The translations under genes were made by a program, and so were the position numbers. The notes beneath the pieces are model-generated. The model was not told where the DNA came from. It saw nothing but the letters and a program-made list of their open reading frames with translations, and did no database searches. Positions 1 to 9,049 of a stretch of DNA of 64,000 nt are shown piece by piece. Position 1 is the stretch's first letter. Every line of letters begins with the position of its first letter. Source of the DNA: Mitsuokella sp047974105 (GTDB lineage Bacteria; Bacillota; Negativicutes; Selenomonadales; Selenomonadaceae); NCBI RefSeq assembly GCF_047974105.1, contig NZ_JBHYRS010000004.1, forward strand, positions 1-64,000. The letters run 5' to 3'.

Positions 1-32
1 TTCGAAGCGTTCTCGCTTCAAGCGACTCATTT

Positions 33-61
33 ATTGTATCGCAGCTTCTTCATTCTGTCAA
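33..61 (-). promoter_or_regulatory. Strong sigma-70-type promoter P2 reading off the left edge
   Basis: On the minus strand, TTGACA (61-56) is followed by a 17-bp spacer and TACAAT (38-33). An A-rich, UP-element-like stretch lies just upstream (about 62-80). The transcript would start near position 26 and leave the window. A GAAGCG/CGCTTC hairpin lies in the first transcribed bases (4-19). Together with P1 150 bp upstream this looks like a tandem stable-RNA (rRNA) promoter pair; the RNA itself lies outside the window, so that role is inference. Confidence 0.55.
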
Positions 62-182
62 GAACTTTTTTCTTTTTCATTTTGAAGATTGTCGGCTATA
101 TGACAGCGACGAGCGGCTTCCGATCAAGGAGCTTCGTTCTCATCTTTTTCATATTAGCCAGTGTCTTGCGGCGACTTGTATT

Positions 183-211
183 ATATTACATGACTTTATG
201 CCTTTTGTCAA
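183..211 (-). promoter_or_regulatory. Strong sigma-70-type promoter P1, tandem with P2
   Basis: On the minus strand, TTGACA (211-206) is followed by a 17-bp spacer and TAATAT (188-183), with an A/T-rich tract immediately upstream (212-237). It points the same way as P2, with no open reading frame of credible composition between or after them. A shifted TATAAT would give a 20-bp spacer, which is less good. Confidence 0.5.
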
Positions 212-221
212 CAATTTTTCC

Positions 222-273
222 ATAAAAAATATAAAAAAGATACCTCACCACTTAGACACATGATGAGGTATCT
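222..273 (-). terminator. Intrinsic terminator after the small exported protein gene
   Basis: A perfect 10-bp inverted repeat (238-247 with 264-273) is followed, on the minus strand, by a run rich in T (237-222). It sits 45 bp past the stop codon of the 318-578 gene. Confidence 0.8.
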
Positions 274-317
274 CTCAATATGATCTTTTGCGTCAGCCAT
301 TCAGCCTAAAATGAGCC

Positions 318-578
318 TTAAGACGGGCCCTCCGTATAGGCCTCAGCGTCGATGACAACGTCATCATCCGCTTCGGAGATCTTGTAATTGCCACGTGGTG
401 TACCGCGACGCTCCAAATCGCGCACAATCGCTGCACCGTCTCCAGATTTCAGCTCTGTCGTCGCTGCCTGCGGCTCATATGCGCGAGCAAAGACAACGTG
501 AGCATCTGAGAGAAGGAACATTACGGCAGCGAAAACGGCTGCCAGGCAAAGCCCTTTTCCAAATAAGATTCTGCTCAT
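318..578 (-). CDS. Small exported protein of unknown function
   Basis: Predicted 86-residue protein with a clear N-terminal signal: a short basic start (MSRILFGKG) and a hydrophobic core (LCLAAVFAAVMFLLS) ending near AHVVFA. This is followed by a short polar, acidic tail of about 55 residues. I chose the internal ATG at 578 because GGTGAG lies about 6 bases upstream; an ATG at 611 would add 11 residues before the signal and has no obvious ribosome binding site. I recognise no family. It is followed by its own terminator. An exported or membrane-anchored periplasmic peptide is the most that can be said. Confidence 0.55.
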   Translation of the reverse strand: MSRILFGKGLCLAAVFAAVMFLLSDAHVVFARAYEPQAATTELKSGDGAAIVRDLERRGTPRGNYKISEADDDVVIDAEAYTEGPS

Positions 579-619
579 GCTCTCACCCGCTTTACCAAGA
601 TTGAAAAACAATCTTCCTT

Positions 620-657
620 TAAATAAAAAGCAGGCTACATGAAATCATACAGCCTGC
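620..657 (-). terminator. Terminator of the CAP-domain gene
   Basis: A 7-bp inverted repeat GCAGGCT / AGCCTGC (630-636, 651-657) is followed on the minus strand by TTTTTATTT. It lies 43 bp downstream of the CAP-domain stop codon. Confidence 0.75.
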
Positions 658-699
658 CAAGATATATCCAGTCCGGTCTTACACGCGAGCAGTAAGGGC

Positions 700-1149
700 T
701 CAGTCACCAATCAGTTCCATAGCCCAATAGTAGTGACCATCACTGCCTCTCACACAAGATACACCCATCTTGGTGAAATGATGGTTGAGGAGATTAGCGC
801 GATGCGTCGGGGAACCCATCCAAGCGCGAACGATCTTTTTTGCATCCACTACTCTGCTGATGGCAAGGTTTTCACCGAACCAGGAGCAGGATGCACCATT
901 CAAAACTGACTTCACAGGGCTGCCGTCCGGGCGCTGATGAGCAAACAAGATGCTTGCTTCCTGCGCCCGCGTTCCAGCCGCCTGATCAAGATAAACAATC
1001 TTGGTTAACGGCTGAATTCCGGCTGCCGCACGTTCCATATTGACGCTATCCAGGATTTCGTCCTGAAGGCTGGCCGCAAAAGCCGTGCTTGATGCAAAAA
1101 CGATACATGCCATGACCAGCAAGGTCATCATCTGCCGCAAGGTTTTCAT
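700..1149 (-). CDS. CAP-domain (SCP/YkwD-like) exported protein
   Basis: 149 residues. A signal peptide (MKTLRQMMTLLVMACIVFASSTAFA) precedes one CAP domain that fills the rest of the protein. The family landmarks are visible: N-x-x-R near the start (NMERAAAG), the RAQEA...FAHQRPDGS helix with its histidine, GENLA, and the closing W-x-x-SPTHRANLL with the second conserved histidine. Bacterial members are secreted or cell-envelope proteins, often of unknown substrate. The start at 1149 is preferred over 1173 because AGAGGCGG sits 8-10 bases upstream and the hydrophobic core follows directly. The gene is monocistronic, with its own promoter, a long leader and a terminator. Confidence 0.85.
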   Translation of the reverse strand: MKTLRQMMTLLVMACIVFASSTAFAASLQDEILDSVNMERAAAGIQPLTKIVYLDQAAGTRAQEASILFAHQRPDGSPVKSVLNGASCSWFGENLAISRVVDAKKIVRAWMGSPTHRANLLNHHFTKMGVSCVRGSDGHYYWAMELIGD

Positions 1150-1357
1150 AATTGGCCGCCTCTTTCGCTTCAAATAAGATTAACATTTGAGTACTTTGTC
1201 TCCAAACTTACCTTGTACTCTCCTGTAAAAACAGGCTGCCATCTCATTATTGCGAACTTAAGCAGATTTCCCGCTGTCGTAAATGTCACACATCCACGAA
1301 GCATGTTTTGCATCATTTAGTTGTATCAGTTTCGTCTGGTTTATCCTTACTACCTAT

Positions 1358-1386
1358 AGTTTATCATAGTTATTTTGACAGGTCAA
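1358..1386 (-). promoter_or_regulatory. Promoter of the CAP-domain gene with a long leader
   Basis: On the minus strand, TTGACC (1386-1381) is followed by a 17-bp spacer and TAAACT (1363-1358). It gives an untranslated leader of about 200 nt before the ATG at 1149. Two small hairpins lie in this leader: GAGTAC/GTACTC (1189-1194 with 1215-1220) and CCTGT/ACAGG (1222-1235). Confidence 0.5.
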
Positions 1387-1441
1387 TTACTCATATTCTT
1401 CTAAAGAAAACTATTTTTCCTCTAGAAATATTTTTCTTTAT

Positions 1442-4400
1442 TTACATATCGAAGTGAACATAAACACCGTCAAGGTCCTCAAGAACAAGGCCCATCTCGT
1501 TGAAACCAGCGTGGAGAGCCTGTGCCGAGAGTTCCACATTGTTCTTTGCATCGCCAAGGCGGACAAGAGCCATAGCAGCTTCGTCAACCGGCGCAATATT
1601 GAACGTGGAACCATTGTACGTCATGCGGAACATGCCTTCTCCATCGGCCGTCACGAGAGTCTTCGTATATTCACGGTACTGCGTCTTCGGCTGATTCGGC
1701 TCCGGCAGGCGTTTGCCCGTCGGCTCAAGGCGTACCTTGTCCGGATCTGCCGCAACGTCATACGTGCCATAGTTCGAGACCTGGCCGTTTTCGACTTTGA
1801 AGAACGGAAGCTCAGCACTGACGAGACCTGCGACACGGTCGACGCCCGGAATGCCCCGGCTGCCGAGATTGTTCGTCCACAAACCGGAACCATTGAGGTT
1901 CGTCGGGTTGTTGTGGTCGATATCCGGCTTCGTCGGAACATCTGGGTTTGTCGGTTCAGGAATCGGCGTAACAACGATACTGCCATCATAAATATAGCGG
2001 TAGTTGCCTGCAACATCGCCAGAGATAATTGGCGTGCCGTTGATGTTGGCCACTACGTCATACTTGTTGTCGCCAAGACTGCTGCCATTCGTATACGTCG
2101 CATCAACATGCTCACCATAGACAAGCTGGCTGTCAATATCCGGCGTAACCGTATAGGTGACGTCAGACAGCGTACTGCCAGAACCTTCCACAGAGAATTT
2201 AACATCTTTCGGCATAATCAAGGCTTCCGCGTCGCCACCCAAAATCGTGTAGTTCTTGAGGAAATCTGCACCCGAAAGTTTCGTACCGAATGCATACGTA
2301 CCGACGTTGTTCGTCTTCGTATTGTTATTGAGATATGCTCCGCCGTAATCGCCATAGTCAAAGAGGAAGCCTGTTGGCATATCGCCATTAACAAGGCCAT
2401 CAACCGTCGAAGAGGTCGTCTTGACCGTGCCATACGTCGTTTCGACATCATCCGTATGAAGCGTGAGCTCTGCCGGCGTAACGCTGGCTGTCTTCTCGAA
2501 GACTTTGCTCGTTTCACCATCAGCGAAGCGATAGTTCGGATTGTTTGCATCAAGCGTTACCGTCGTGTTGTAGACATTCGTACCGACATCGTTCGTTACA
2601 CGGCCTTCCGTATTGCCCGTCAAAGCATTGGAGCCCGTAATATCAGCCTCAAAGTCACTGTCGCCATTGACGCCGCGGAACGCAGCTTTGCCAAACTCAC
2701 CAATCGTACCATACTTCGTCGTGTAGCTTGGGCTGACCACCAGGTCATTCTCCGTAACCGTATACGGCGTAATGTTGACGTAGTTCGTCTCTTCATCCGT
2801 AACATTGTAGTTGCGAAGAACATTGCTCTTGCTGTTGAGCGAAGCTTTGTAATCGTACTCGCCGACGTTGTTCGTCTTCGTCAGTTCATCGTTATAAGCC
2901 TTGCCATAGTTGCCATTGTCGTAGGTGATGTCATCGGCATCGCCGTTGACCAGAGCGGAATGGCTCGTCATCGTGCCATCATCCAGCGTGACCGTGCCGT
3001 AGACCGTGTCGATGCCCTTACGGTTGACCGTCAGGTCTGCCTTTGTGACGCTTGCCGTATTGTCAAACGTGAAGGAGTCCGTATTTGTCAGGCCATAATT
3101 TTTCTTCGTCTGTGCATCGAGGTTGTCAAGCGAGACCACCGTCGTGTAGGCATTGTCCGCTGCATCCTCCGTGATGCGGCCTTCCGTATTGCCCGTCAGT
3201 GCACTCGAACCCGAGATGCTGAGCTCTGCCGAATCGCCATTGACGCCCGTGAAGGCGGCTTTGCCGAAATCAGCTTTCTCACCATACTTCGTCGTGTATG
3301 TAGCACCCGAGATGTACTGGCTGACATTGTCCGGCGTGATGTTCAGCGGCGTGATGTTGACATAGTTCGTGCCTTCATCGATGACATTGTAGTTGCGAAG
3401 AACGTTGCTGTCACTGTTCAGCGTTGCCTTGTAATCATACTTGCCGACGTTGTTCGTCTTCGTATTATTATTGAGGTAAGCCGTACCGTAGTCGCCATTC
3501 TCGATCGTGATGTCATCGGTATCGCCATTGACCAGGGCTGTATATGTCGTCATCGTGCCGTCGTCCGGCTTGACTGTACCATAGACCGTCTCAATGCCTT
3601 TACGGGTGACTGTCAGATTTGCCTTTTCAACCGTTGCCGTGTTGTCCAGCGTTGCCGACGTCTTGTCCGTCAGACCGTAGTTCTTTTTCATCTGGTCGCT
3701 GAGGCCGGTGAAGGAGACCACCGTGTTGTAAGCATTCTTTGCTGCATCCTGCGTCTTGCGGTCGCCGCCATTCTTGACCAGAGCATCCGAATCCGTGNNN
3801 NNNNNNNNNNNNNNNNNNNNNNNNNNNNNNNNNNNNNNNNNNNNNNNNNNNNNNNNNNNNNNNNNNNNNNNNNNNNNNNNNNNNNNNNNNNTGTAAGCAT
3901 TCTTTGCTGCATCCTGCGTCTTGCGGTCGCCGCCGTTTTTGACGAGGGCATCCGAATCCGTGATATCCAGCGTTGCCGTATCGCCATTGACCCCCGTGAA
4001 GGTTGCCTTACCGAACGCAGCCTGCTCGCCATAGATTGTCTTGTACGAAGAATTGATATATTTCTTGTACTGATCCTCATCAATCGTGAATGGCGTAATA
4101 TTAACGTAGTTCCATTCCGTATCATTGAGGACATAGTTGCGCAGGACATTGCTGGCACTGTTCAGCGTGGATCTGTACGAATACTTGCCAACATTATTGG
4201 TTCTCTTGTTGCCATCAAGATAAGCATTGCCATAGCTGCCATTGTCATAAGTAATATCGTCGATATCACCATTAACAAGAGCCGAATGGCTCGTCATCTT
4301 GCCGTCATCCAGCTTGACCGTACCATAGACCGTATCGATACCGCTGCGGTTAATCGTCAGAGGTGCTTTATTGACACGGATCATGCCAGTTTTTACAGAT

Positions 4401-7400
4401 GCAACATGGTAGTTATTCGCAATATCAGAATACTTCGTGGAGATGGAATATCCCCTTGCATCATTCGTATAACGATGACCCTCGCTGTCTGTTACGATAT
4501 TGCCATTTGCATCCAGCTTGTAAGGAGACACATTTCCCTGAATCGTAGTATATGCCTTGAGAGCCTTCAAAATATCATTTTCCGAATCCCAAGAAACAAG
4601 ACCATCGAGATGAAGCAGATTTCCTGCTGCAAGACCATTATAAATGGTATCGCCATCACCATAGGTGGTATTAATATCATCCGTAAGAATCTGGATGTCT
4701 TTTTTCGTGATGACAGCATTGCCACCAGTTTTCTCTACTTCATAATTCTTATTGATTGTATCCTGAAGCGACCCCAGATTAGCAGTGATCTCATAGCCGC
4801 CTTTTTTGACATCATTCGTACGCTCTTCACCATTGACCGTAATCAAAGCTTCCGATGTACCATTCACTGTTTCGGTGGCAGGACCGTCGCCATTGATCAG
4901 GCCGCTGATTGTAACGGCATTCTCCAGGTCTTTCTTGACCGTATCAACATCGCCATACGTGGCTTCAAAGCCCTTCGTGTTGACGGTCAGCTTAGCCTTC
5001 GTGACACTCGCCGTATCAGCAAACTCTTTGCTCGCTGCGCCGCCCTCGAACTGATAGTTCTTAGCCAGGGCATCGTTGAGTTCAACTGTCGTGCTGTAGT
5101 TGTCACCAACATCCTTTGTCACTTTGCCAGTCGTTTCGCCTGTCAGAGCAGTCGTATCCGTGATGGCAAGATCATACGTGCCATCGCCGTTGACACCGTG
5201 GAATGTGGCCGTGCCGAGGTCTTTTTTCGTGCCGTAGGTCGTCGTGTAGAGCGGCTTGCCGTCAATGCCAAGTTCATCTTTCTGGATTGTTTTCTTATCG
5301 ACCGTAACGTCGCCATTACCCGTGAACGTGTAGTTGGCATCCATGTTAGTCGTGCCATTTACAGCATGAACATTGCTGAACTCAAGCTCATCTGCGTACG
5401 TGCCGGCATCGGCCGTCACGCGGCTGCCTTTGTTTGCTTCATATTTGCCCGTCGTGCTGATGGCATATTCCACTTTGTCCGTATCGAGCTTGTCATTGCC
5501 GTAAAGGCCCGTATCTCCAGAGCCAGACTCCGCATAAACGGTCTTGTTGTTCAGAGTGGCATCGCCATACGTCTGCGCTGCGCTGCCGTTCAGGTTTACC
5601 GTACGGCGGTTGATTTCAAGATTACCATTGATGAATTCAGCTGCACCATAGCCGTCTTTACTTTCCAGATTGCCGCTGACCGCAATGTCATAAATGGCCT
5701 TGTTGTTGTCATCTGCTGTACGCACACCGCCCGTACGGGTAGCTGCAGCAGCTGCACCGGCGCTCTCTGCATTGATCGTGCCCGTGTAATGGCTCATGAC
5801 GTCGCCTTCCTGGAAGGCATTTTCATAATTATGAACGTCAATGTCGGTGCCATTCTGACCTTTGAACGCTGCCGCTTTCTTAACGGTCAGGTCGTTCTCG
5901 GAAAGTTCAACACCATATGTTTTTTCCTTATCGTCAGCCGCAACGTTCATCTTCGGCTGTACCTGGAAGATGTATTTGTTGCCGTCATTTGCTGCCGAAT
6001 ACGTGGAGCTCGTCGCATTCCACTGTGCATTCGTATTGCTGTTGAGGTTCGTGCCAAATTCGTCGCGGTCCGGCGAAGCGGAATAGACCTTCCAGTTGCC
6101 GTCCGTGCCCGTCGTGATAGCAGACGCGCCCGTCGTATTATTATGGAAGGAACCGTTCGCGCCGCGGGCGTCGATGATGACAGCATCATTGGCATTCGAC
6201 GAAGTAATCAGAGCACCATTGCCGTCCGTGTTGTCAGCCAGCGTAATGGCACCATTGCCGTTTGCATCCGTAGAAACAAGACGAATCTTATCTGCATTCT
6301 GGATACCGTGTACGGTGATATCATCTGCAGATTCAATCGAAACCAGTCCATCCGTGGCAATATTGCCATTGACGTTGACATGTTTTTCTGCGCCCGTGGA
6401 CGAAATCTCGACTTTTTTGTCTGCTGTAATCTTCCCTACATCAACATTGCCCTGTGTCGTAATTTTGACATTGCCGTTTGCCAGATCCGCTGCAGCGTTC
6501 GTATTGTTGTCGTGAACATAAATGGAATCGAGGACTTTGACATCGCCTGCAGTCGTTTCAATCGAGACGTTGCGCAGGCCTGTACCTACGCCGCTGCCCA
6601 GTTTTCCTGTATTGGCAGTCCCCTCTGTACCGACCGTAACATTACCAGCACCGCTGTTGATAGCAAGAGCGGAGTTTGGCAGTTCTGTCTCACGGATAAA
6701 GCCGTGAATCGTGCTTGCCCCATTGTGGACATCATCCCAGCCATTCTCATCGGTCCAGCCAATGGCAACGTAAGGCTGTTTCGTTAAGCCGTTGTTATTA
6801 TTCGGTTCGCTATAGCCATTGCCGCCCTGTACCCAGTTGGTATACATACCATTCTGGTCGCTGCCCTGGCCAATGCCCGAAGAAATGTAGAACGTCGTGC
6901 CTTTTTCCGGACCCGTAACCCAGGCAAATTTACGTCCACTTGTACGGTTTGCCGACATATTGGTTGTCTCTTTGCCGCCGGTGAAGTATTCCAGAACTGC
7001 CCCACTCTTTTTGACCGCATTGGCCATTGCCGCCGAATTCTCATACTTGTCCGTAATCGTGACAAGATGGGTTCCATTCAGCTGCTTGCCATCTGGGTCC
7101 GCCGCGCTATTGCCCTGTGTTGCTGCAAGGTTAGCAAGTTCCCAAGTTTGGGCCAGCGCATTGCTAAGCTGAACTTTTTCAGCAGGTTTTAAGTCGCTAT
7201 AATTAGCAACTACTTGCTGCCCATAACCATAATATGTCTGCCGGGCGATAGCAAACTTCTTCGTAACACCATTGCTATCCGTATATGTCTTGCCATAGAT
7301 AGACTGCAGTATATTATCCCAATTCCGCGCTTGCTCCGTCCAATCACTAATTTTCCCTTCATAATAATCAACAAAGTCATGGTCCATGAATGCTTCGTAT

Positions 7401-9049
7401 TTATTCATGGAAGCAACATTCTTGGCAAACGTCACATTGCCGCCCGACGTATTGATACTCAGAGTACCGCCATTCAGCTGCAGACGCGCTTCATTCTGGA
7501 TATTGACTGCACCGCCCGCCGTTTCAATGACGCGGTTCGCCTCGCCTTCCTGCGTGCTGCCAAAGAAAGTAGCGCCGTTTTTCCCTGTAGTCAGGGAGCC
7601 GCCGCCCGTTCTGATGTCCGCATTGATGTTGACACCGCCTTTGTCGTTGCCATCCGAATCTGCATTCAGGACAACGTTCAACGGGCTTGTTGCTTTGATA
7701 TCCGCATTAATATTGACGTCACCCTGCGACTCCAAGGTAAAAGTATTTTTACCCGTTGTCGTCTGATTGACGTTCAGTGCCGAATCCAGCGTGATATCAG
7801 CATTGCCATACTCTCTATCTACGGCCTGAATCTTGACATTATTATTCTGCAATGCCTTGATAATAGACGATGTTTTTAAGTATGTTGTGCCACTAGTGTA
7901 CTGATTGTCTCCACTTGCAACTTTGGAACTTCCTGTATCATTGATAACAACATTCGTCGGATCGAGCAGCCACTCGCCGGCACTGCCTGTCCCGCCTGCT
8001 GCGTCGATGTTTGCTTTATCGCTGATTTCGAGGTAGTCGCCCGACGTTTCAATCAGACCGCCGTCAACATTGCCTTTTGCGAGGAGATTTGCGTCATCTC
8101 CTACGTGCGTTTCTGCGCCGATGGCCTTGATCGAGCCTGCACTCTGCCCGGCCTCCATGCCGGATGCATCAATCGTGCCGCCTAGCTCGACAACGCCGTG
8201 ATCGCCGCCGTCCAGTAAAATTTCGCCTTTTTCATTCTGGCGAAGGGTCTTTGCTTCCATCGTGCCCGTGTTGTTCACAACGGTGCTCATGACATCGCCG
8301 GCACTCCTTGCCGTCATGACGAGATAACCGCCATTTGCCGAGAGCGTGCCGCTGTTTAGGGCTTTGGCCTGTGCCAATTTGCCGTCCACGGTGAAGTTAA
8401 TCTTGCCTGCCGTATCAGCAGAAATACTGAGGTTCTTCGCAGCTGCCAGAGCTGTCGTGCCGCCCGGATTCGTGATTGTGCCGGTGTTTCGGGCATCGGC
8501 TGCATGCAGAACGACAAGGCCGCCTTCCGCGCGAATCGTGCCGGCGTTGATGACCTTGGCCTGCGAATCTTCCGGAACTGCCATTGAGATGGCACCGTCA
8601 CTCGTGCCAAAGTTCATCATATCGGCATCCGAGATTTTCGCGGTCGAAGCCACGAGCGAGCCGACATCGACGCTTGCCCCCTTGCCGAAGAGCACGCCGT
8701 TCGGGTTGACGACATAGACATGGCCGTTGCCCGCAAGCGTACCATCGATGACCGAAGCGGCATTTCCTACCACGCGGTTCAGCGCCACGGCGTCCTTACC
8801 GGGCTGCTGGAATGTAACTCTTTCATCATTGGCAATGTCAAATCCGGCCCAATCGATAGCCAGGCGCTTGGAATCCTGGTTGATCGTCATATCCTTGTCC
8901 TGACGGGTAATTTCCCCTTTACCGGAACGGATATTCTCACCCTGTGGCATTGCGTAGGCGATACCGCCGACCGACATAGCCATTAAAGCAGCGGTAATCG
9001 CCGCTGTCTGGCGCTGCCATTCCTTTCTTTTACGCATCGCTGTTTTCAT
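1442..9049 (-). CDS. TpsA-family filamentous haemagglutinin-like exoprotein with C-type lectin insert and YDG/MBG repeat stalk
   Basis: Large exported adhesin of about 2,535 residues, counting an N run. It starts with a basic extended signal (MKTAMRKRKEWQRQTAAITAALMAMSVGGIAYA). The haemagglutination-activity/TPS secretion domain follows (about 36-160), with the NPNG motif at 115-118. Next comes a beta-helical region to about 600, then a C-type-lectin-like insert (about 630-780: GTHLVTIT, FAWVTGPE, NW-x-x-G, EPN, GWDD, GFIRE). From about 1050 to 2330 there are many YDG/MBG-type repeats (TYGD/VYGT...GLVNGD...NVGxY), and a unique C-terminus closes the protein. AGAGGGG lies 7 bases before the ATG. 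The partner TpsB gene lies upstream on the same strand. The 94-base N run at 3798-3891 falls in two near-identical repeat copies, so the true length is unknown. Secretion across the outer membrane by TpsB is family knowledge; sugar binding is inferred. Confidence 0.92.
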   Translation of the reverse strand: MKTAMRKRKEWQRQTAAITAALMAMSVGGIAYAMPQGENIRSGKGEITRQDKDMTINQDSKRLAIDWAGFDIANDERVTFQQPGKDAVALNRVVGNAASVIDGTLAGNGHVYVVNPNGVLFGKGASVDVGSLVASTAKISDADMMNFGTSDGAISMAVPEDSQAKVINAGTIRAEGGLVVLHAADARNTGTITNPGGTTALAAAKNLSISADTAGKINFTVDGKLAQAKALNSGTLSANGGYLVMTARSAGDVMSTVVNNTGTMEAKTLRQNEKGEILLDGGDHGVVELGGTIDASGMEAGQSAGSIKAIGAETHVGDDANLLAKGNVDGGLIETSGDYLEISDKANIDAAGGTGSAGEWLLDPTNVVINDTGSSKVASGDNQYTSGTTYLKTSSIIKALQNNNVKIQAVDREYGNADITLDSALNVNQTTTGKNTFTLESQGDVNINADIKATSPLNVVLNADSDGNDKGGVNINADIRTGGGSLTTGKNGATFFGSTQEGEANRVIETAGGAVNIQNEARLQLNGGTLSINTSGGNVTFAKNVASMNKYEAFMDHDFVDYYEGKISDWTEQARNWDNILQSIYGKTYTDSNGVTKKFAIARQTYYGYGQQVVANYSDLKPAEKVQLSNALAQTWELANLAATQGNSAADPDGKQLNGTHLVTITDKYENSAAMANAVKKSGAVLEYFTGGKETTNMSANRTSGRKFAWVTGPEKGTTFYISSGIGQGSDQNGMYTNWVQGGNGYSEPNNNNGLTKQPYVAIGWTDENGWDDVHNGASTIHGFIRETELPNSALAINSGAGNVTVGTEGTANTGKLGSGVGTGLRNVSIETTAGDVKVLDSIYVHDNNTNAAADLANGNVKITTQGNVDVGKITADKKVEISSTGAEKHVNVNGNIATDGLVSIESADDITVHGIQNADKIRLVSTDANGNGAITLADNTDGNGALITSSNANDAVIIDARGANGSFHNNTTGASAITTGTDGNWKVYSASPDRDEFGTNLNSNTNAQWNATSSTYSAANDGNKYIFQVQPKMNVAADDKEKTYGVELSENDLTVKKAAAFKGQNGTDIDVHNYENAFQEGDVMSHYTGTINAESAGAAAAATRTGGVRTADDNNKAIYDIAVSGNLESKDGYGAAEFINGNLEINRRTVNLNGSAAQTYGDATLNNKTVYAESGSGDTGLYGNDKLDTDKVEYAISTTGKYEANKGSRVTADAGTYADELEFSNVHAVNGTTNMDANYTFTGNGDVTVDKKTIQKDELGIDGKPLYTTTYGTKKDLGTATFHGVNGDGTYDLAITDTTALTGETTGKVTKDVGDNYSTTVELNDALAKNYQFEGGAASKEFADTASVTKAKLTVNTKGFEATYGDVDTVKKDLENAVTISGLINGDGPATETVNGTSEALITVNGEERTNDVKKGGYEITANLGSLQDTINKNYEVEKTGGNAVITKKDIQILTDDINTTYGDGDTIYNGLAAGNLLHLDGLVSWDSENDILKALKAYTTIQGNVSPYKLDANGNIVTDSEGHRYTNDARGYSISTKYSDIANNYHVASVKTGMIRVNKAPLTINRSGIDTVYGTVKLDDGKMTSHSALVNGDIDDITYDNGSYGNAYLDGNKRTNNVGKYSYRSTLNSASNVLRNYVLNDTEWNYVNITPFTIDEDQYKKYINSSYKTIYGEQAAFGKATFTGVNGDTATLDITDSDALVKNGGDRKTQDAAKNAYXXXXXXXXXXXXXXXXXXXXXXXXXXXXXXXXTDSDALVKNGGDRKTQDAAKNAYNTVVSFTGLSDQMKKNYGLTDKTSATLDNTATVEKANLTVTRKGIETVYGTVKPDDGTMTTYTALVNGDTDDITIENGDYGTAYLNNNTKTNNVGKYDYKATLNSDSNVLRNYNVIDEGTNYVNITPLNITPDNVSQYISGATYTTKYGEKADFGKAAFTGVNGDSAELSISGSSALTGNTEGRITEDAADNAYTTVVSLDNLDAQTKKNYGLTNTDSFTFDNTASVTKADLTVNRKGIDTVYGTVTLDDGTMTSHSALVNGDADDITYDNGNYGKAYNDELTKTNNVGEYDYKASLNSKSNVLRNYNVTDEETNYVNITPYTVTENDLVVSPSYTTKYGTIGEFGKAAFRGVNGDSDFEADITGSNALTGNTEGRVTNDVGTNVYNTTVTLDANNPNYRFADGETSKVFEKTASVTPAELTLHTDDVETTYGTVKTTSSTVDGLVNGDMPTGFLFDYGDYGGAYLNNNTKTNNVGTYAFGTKLSGADFLKNYTILGGDAEALIMPKDVKFSVEGSGSTLSDVTYTVTPDIDSQLVYGEHVDATYTNGSSLGDNKYDVVANINGTPIISGDVAGNYRYIYDGSIVVTPIPEPTNPDVPTKPDIDHNNPTNLNGSGLWTNNLGSRGIPGVDRVAGLVSAELPFFKVENGQVSNYGTYDVAADPDKVRLEPTGKRLPEPNQPKTQYREYTKTLVTADGEGMFRMTYNGSTFNIAPVDEAAMALVRLGDAKNNVELSAQALHAGFNEMGLVLEDLDGVYVHFDM
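3798..3891. other. Assembly gap (94 N) inside a repeat of the tpsA gene
   Basis: 94 undetermined bases. The sequences on both sides encode the same stretch (TDSDALVKNGGD...AAKNAY) with a few nucleotide differences. The gap therefore probably marks a repeat unit the assembler could not resolve, and its length is probably nominal. Confidence 0.97.
6714..7162 (-). other. C-type-lectin-like domain encoded within tpsA
   Basis: Residues about 630-780 of the TpsA protein. The order of landmarks is that of a C-type lectin fold: TWELANLAA helix, GTHLVTITDKYEN, a variable loop, FAWVTGPEKGTTFY, YTNWVQGG followed by SEPNN, YVAIGW, GWDD and a closing GFIRE strand. EPN in the long loop is the calcium/mannose-type signature in animal lectins. 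The domain call is from pattern recognition only. Confidence 0.7.

Noticed and set aside
34..225. 63-codon plus-strand frame at the left edge
   Set aside because: It overlaps two strong minus-strand promoters and its translation is a phenylalanine/leucine-rich product of A/T tracts.
1454..6787. 1,777-codon open frame on the plus strand opposite tpsA
   Set aside because: It is the exact antisense of the repeat-rich tpsA gene, has no ribosome site, and its residues are rich in R, I and V as expected from the complement of T/N/D/G-rich repeats.
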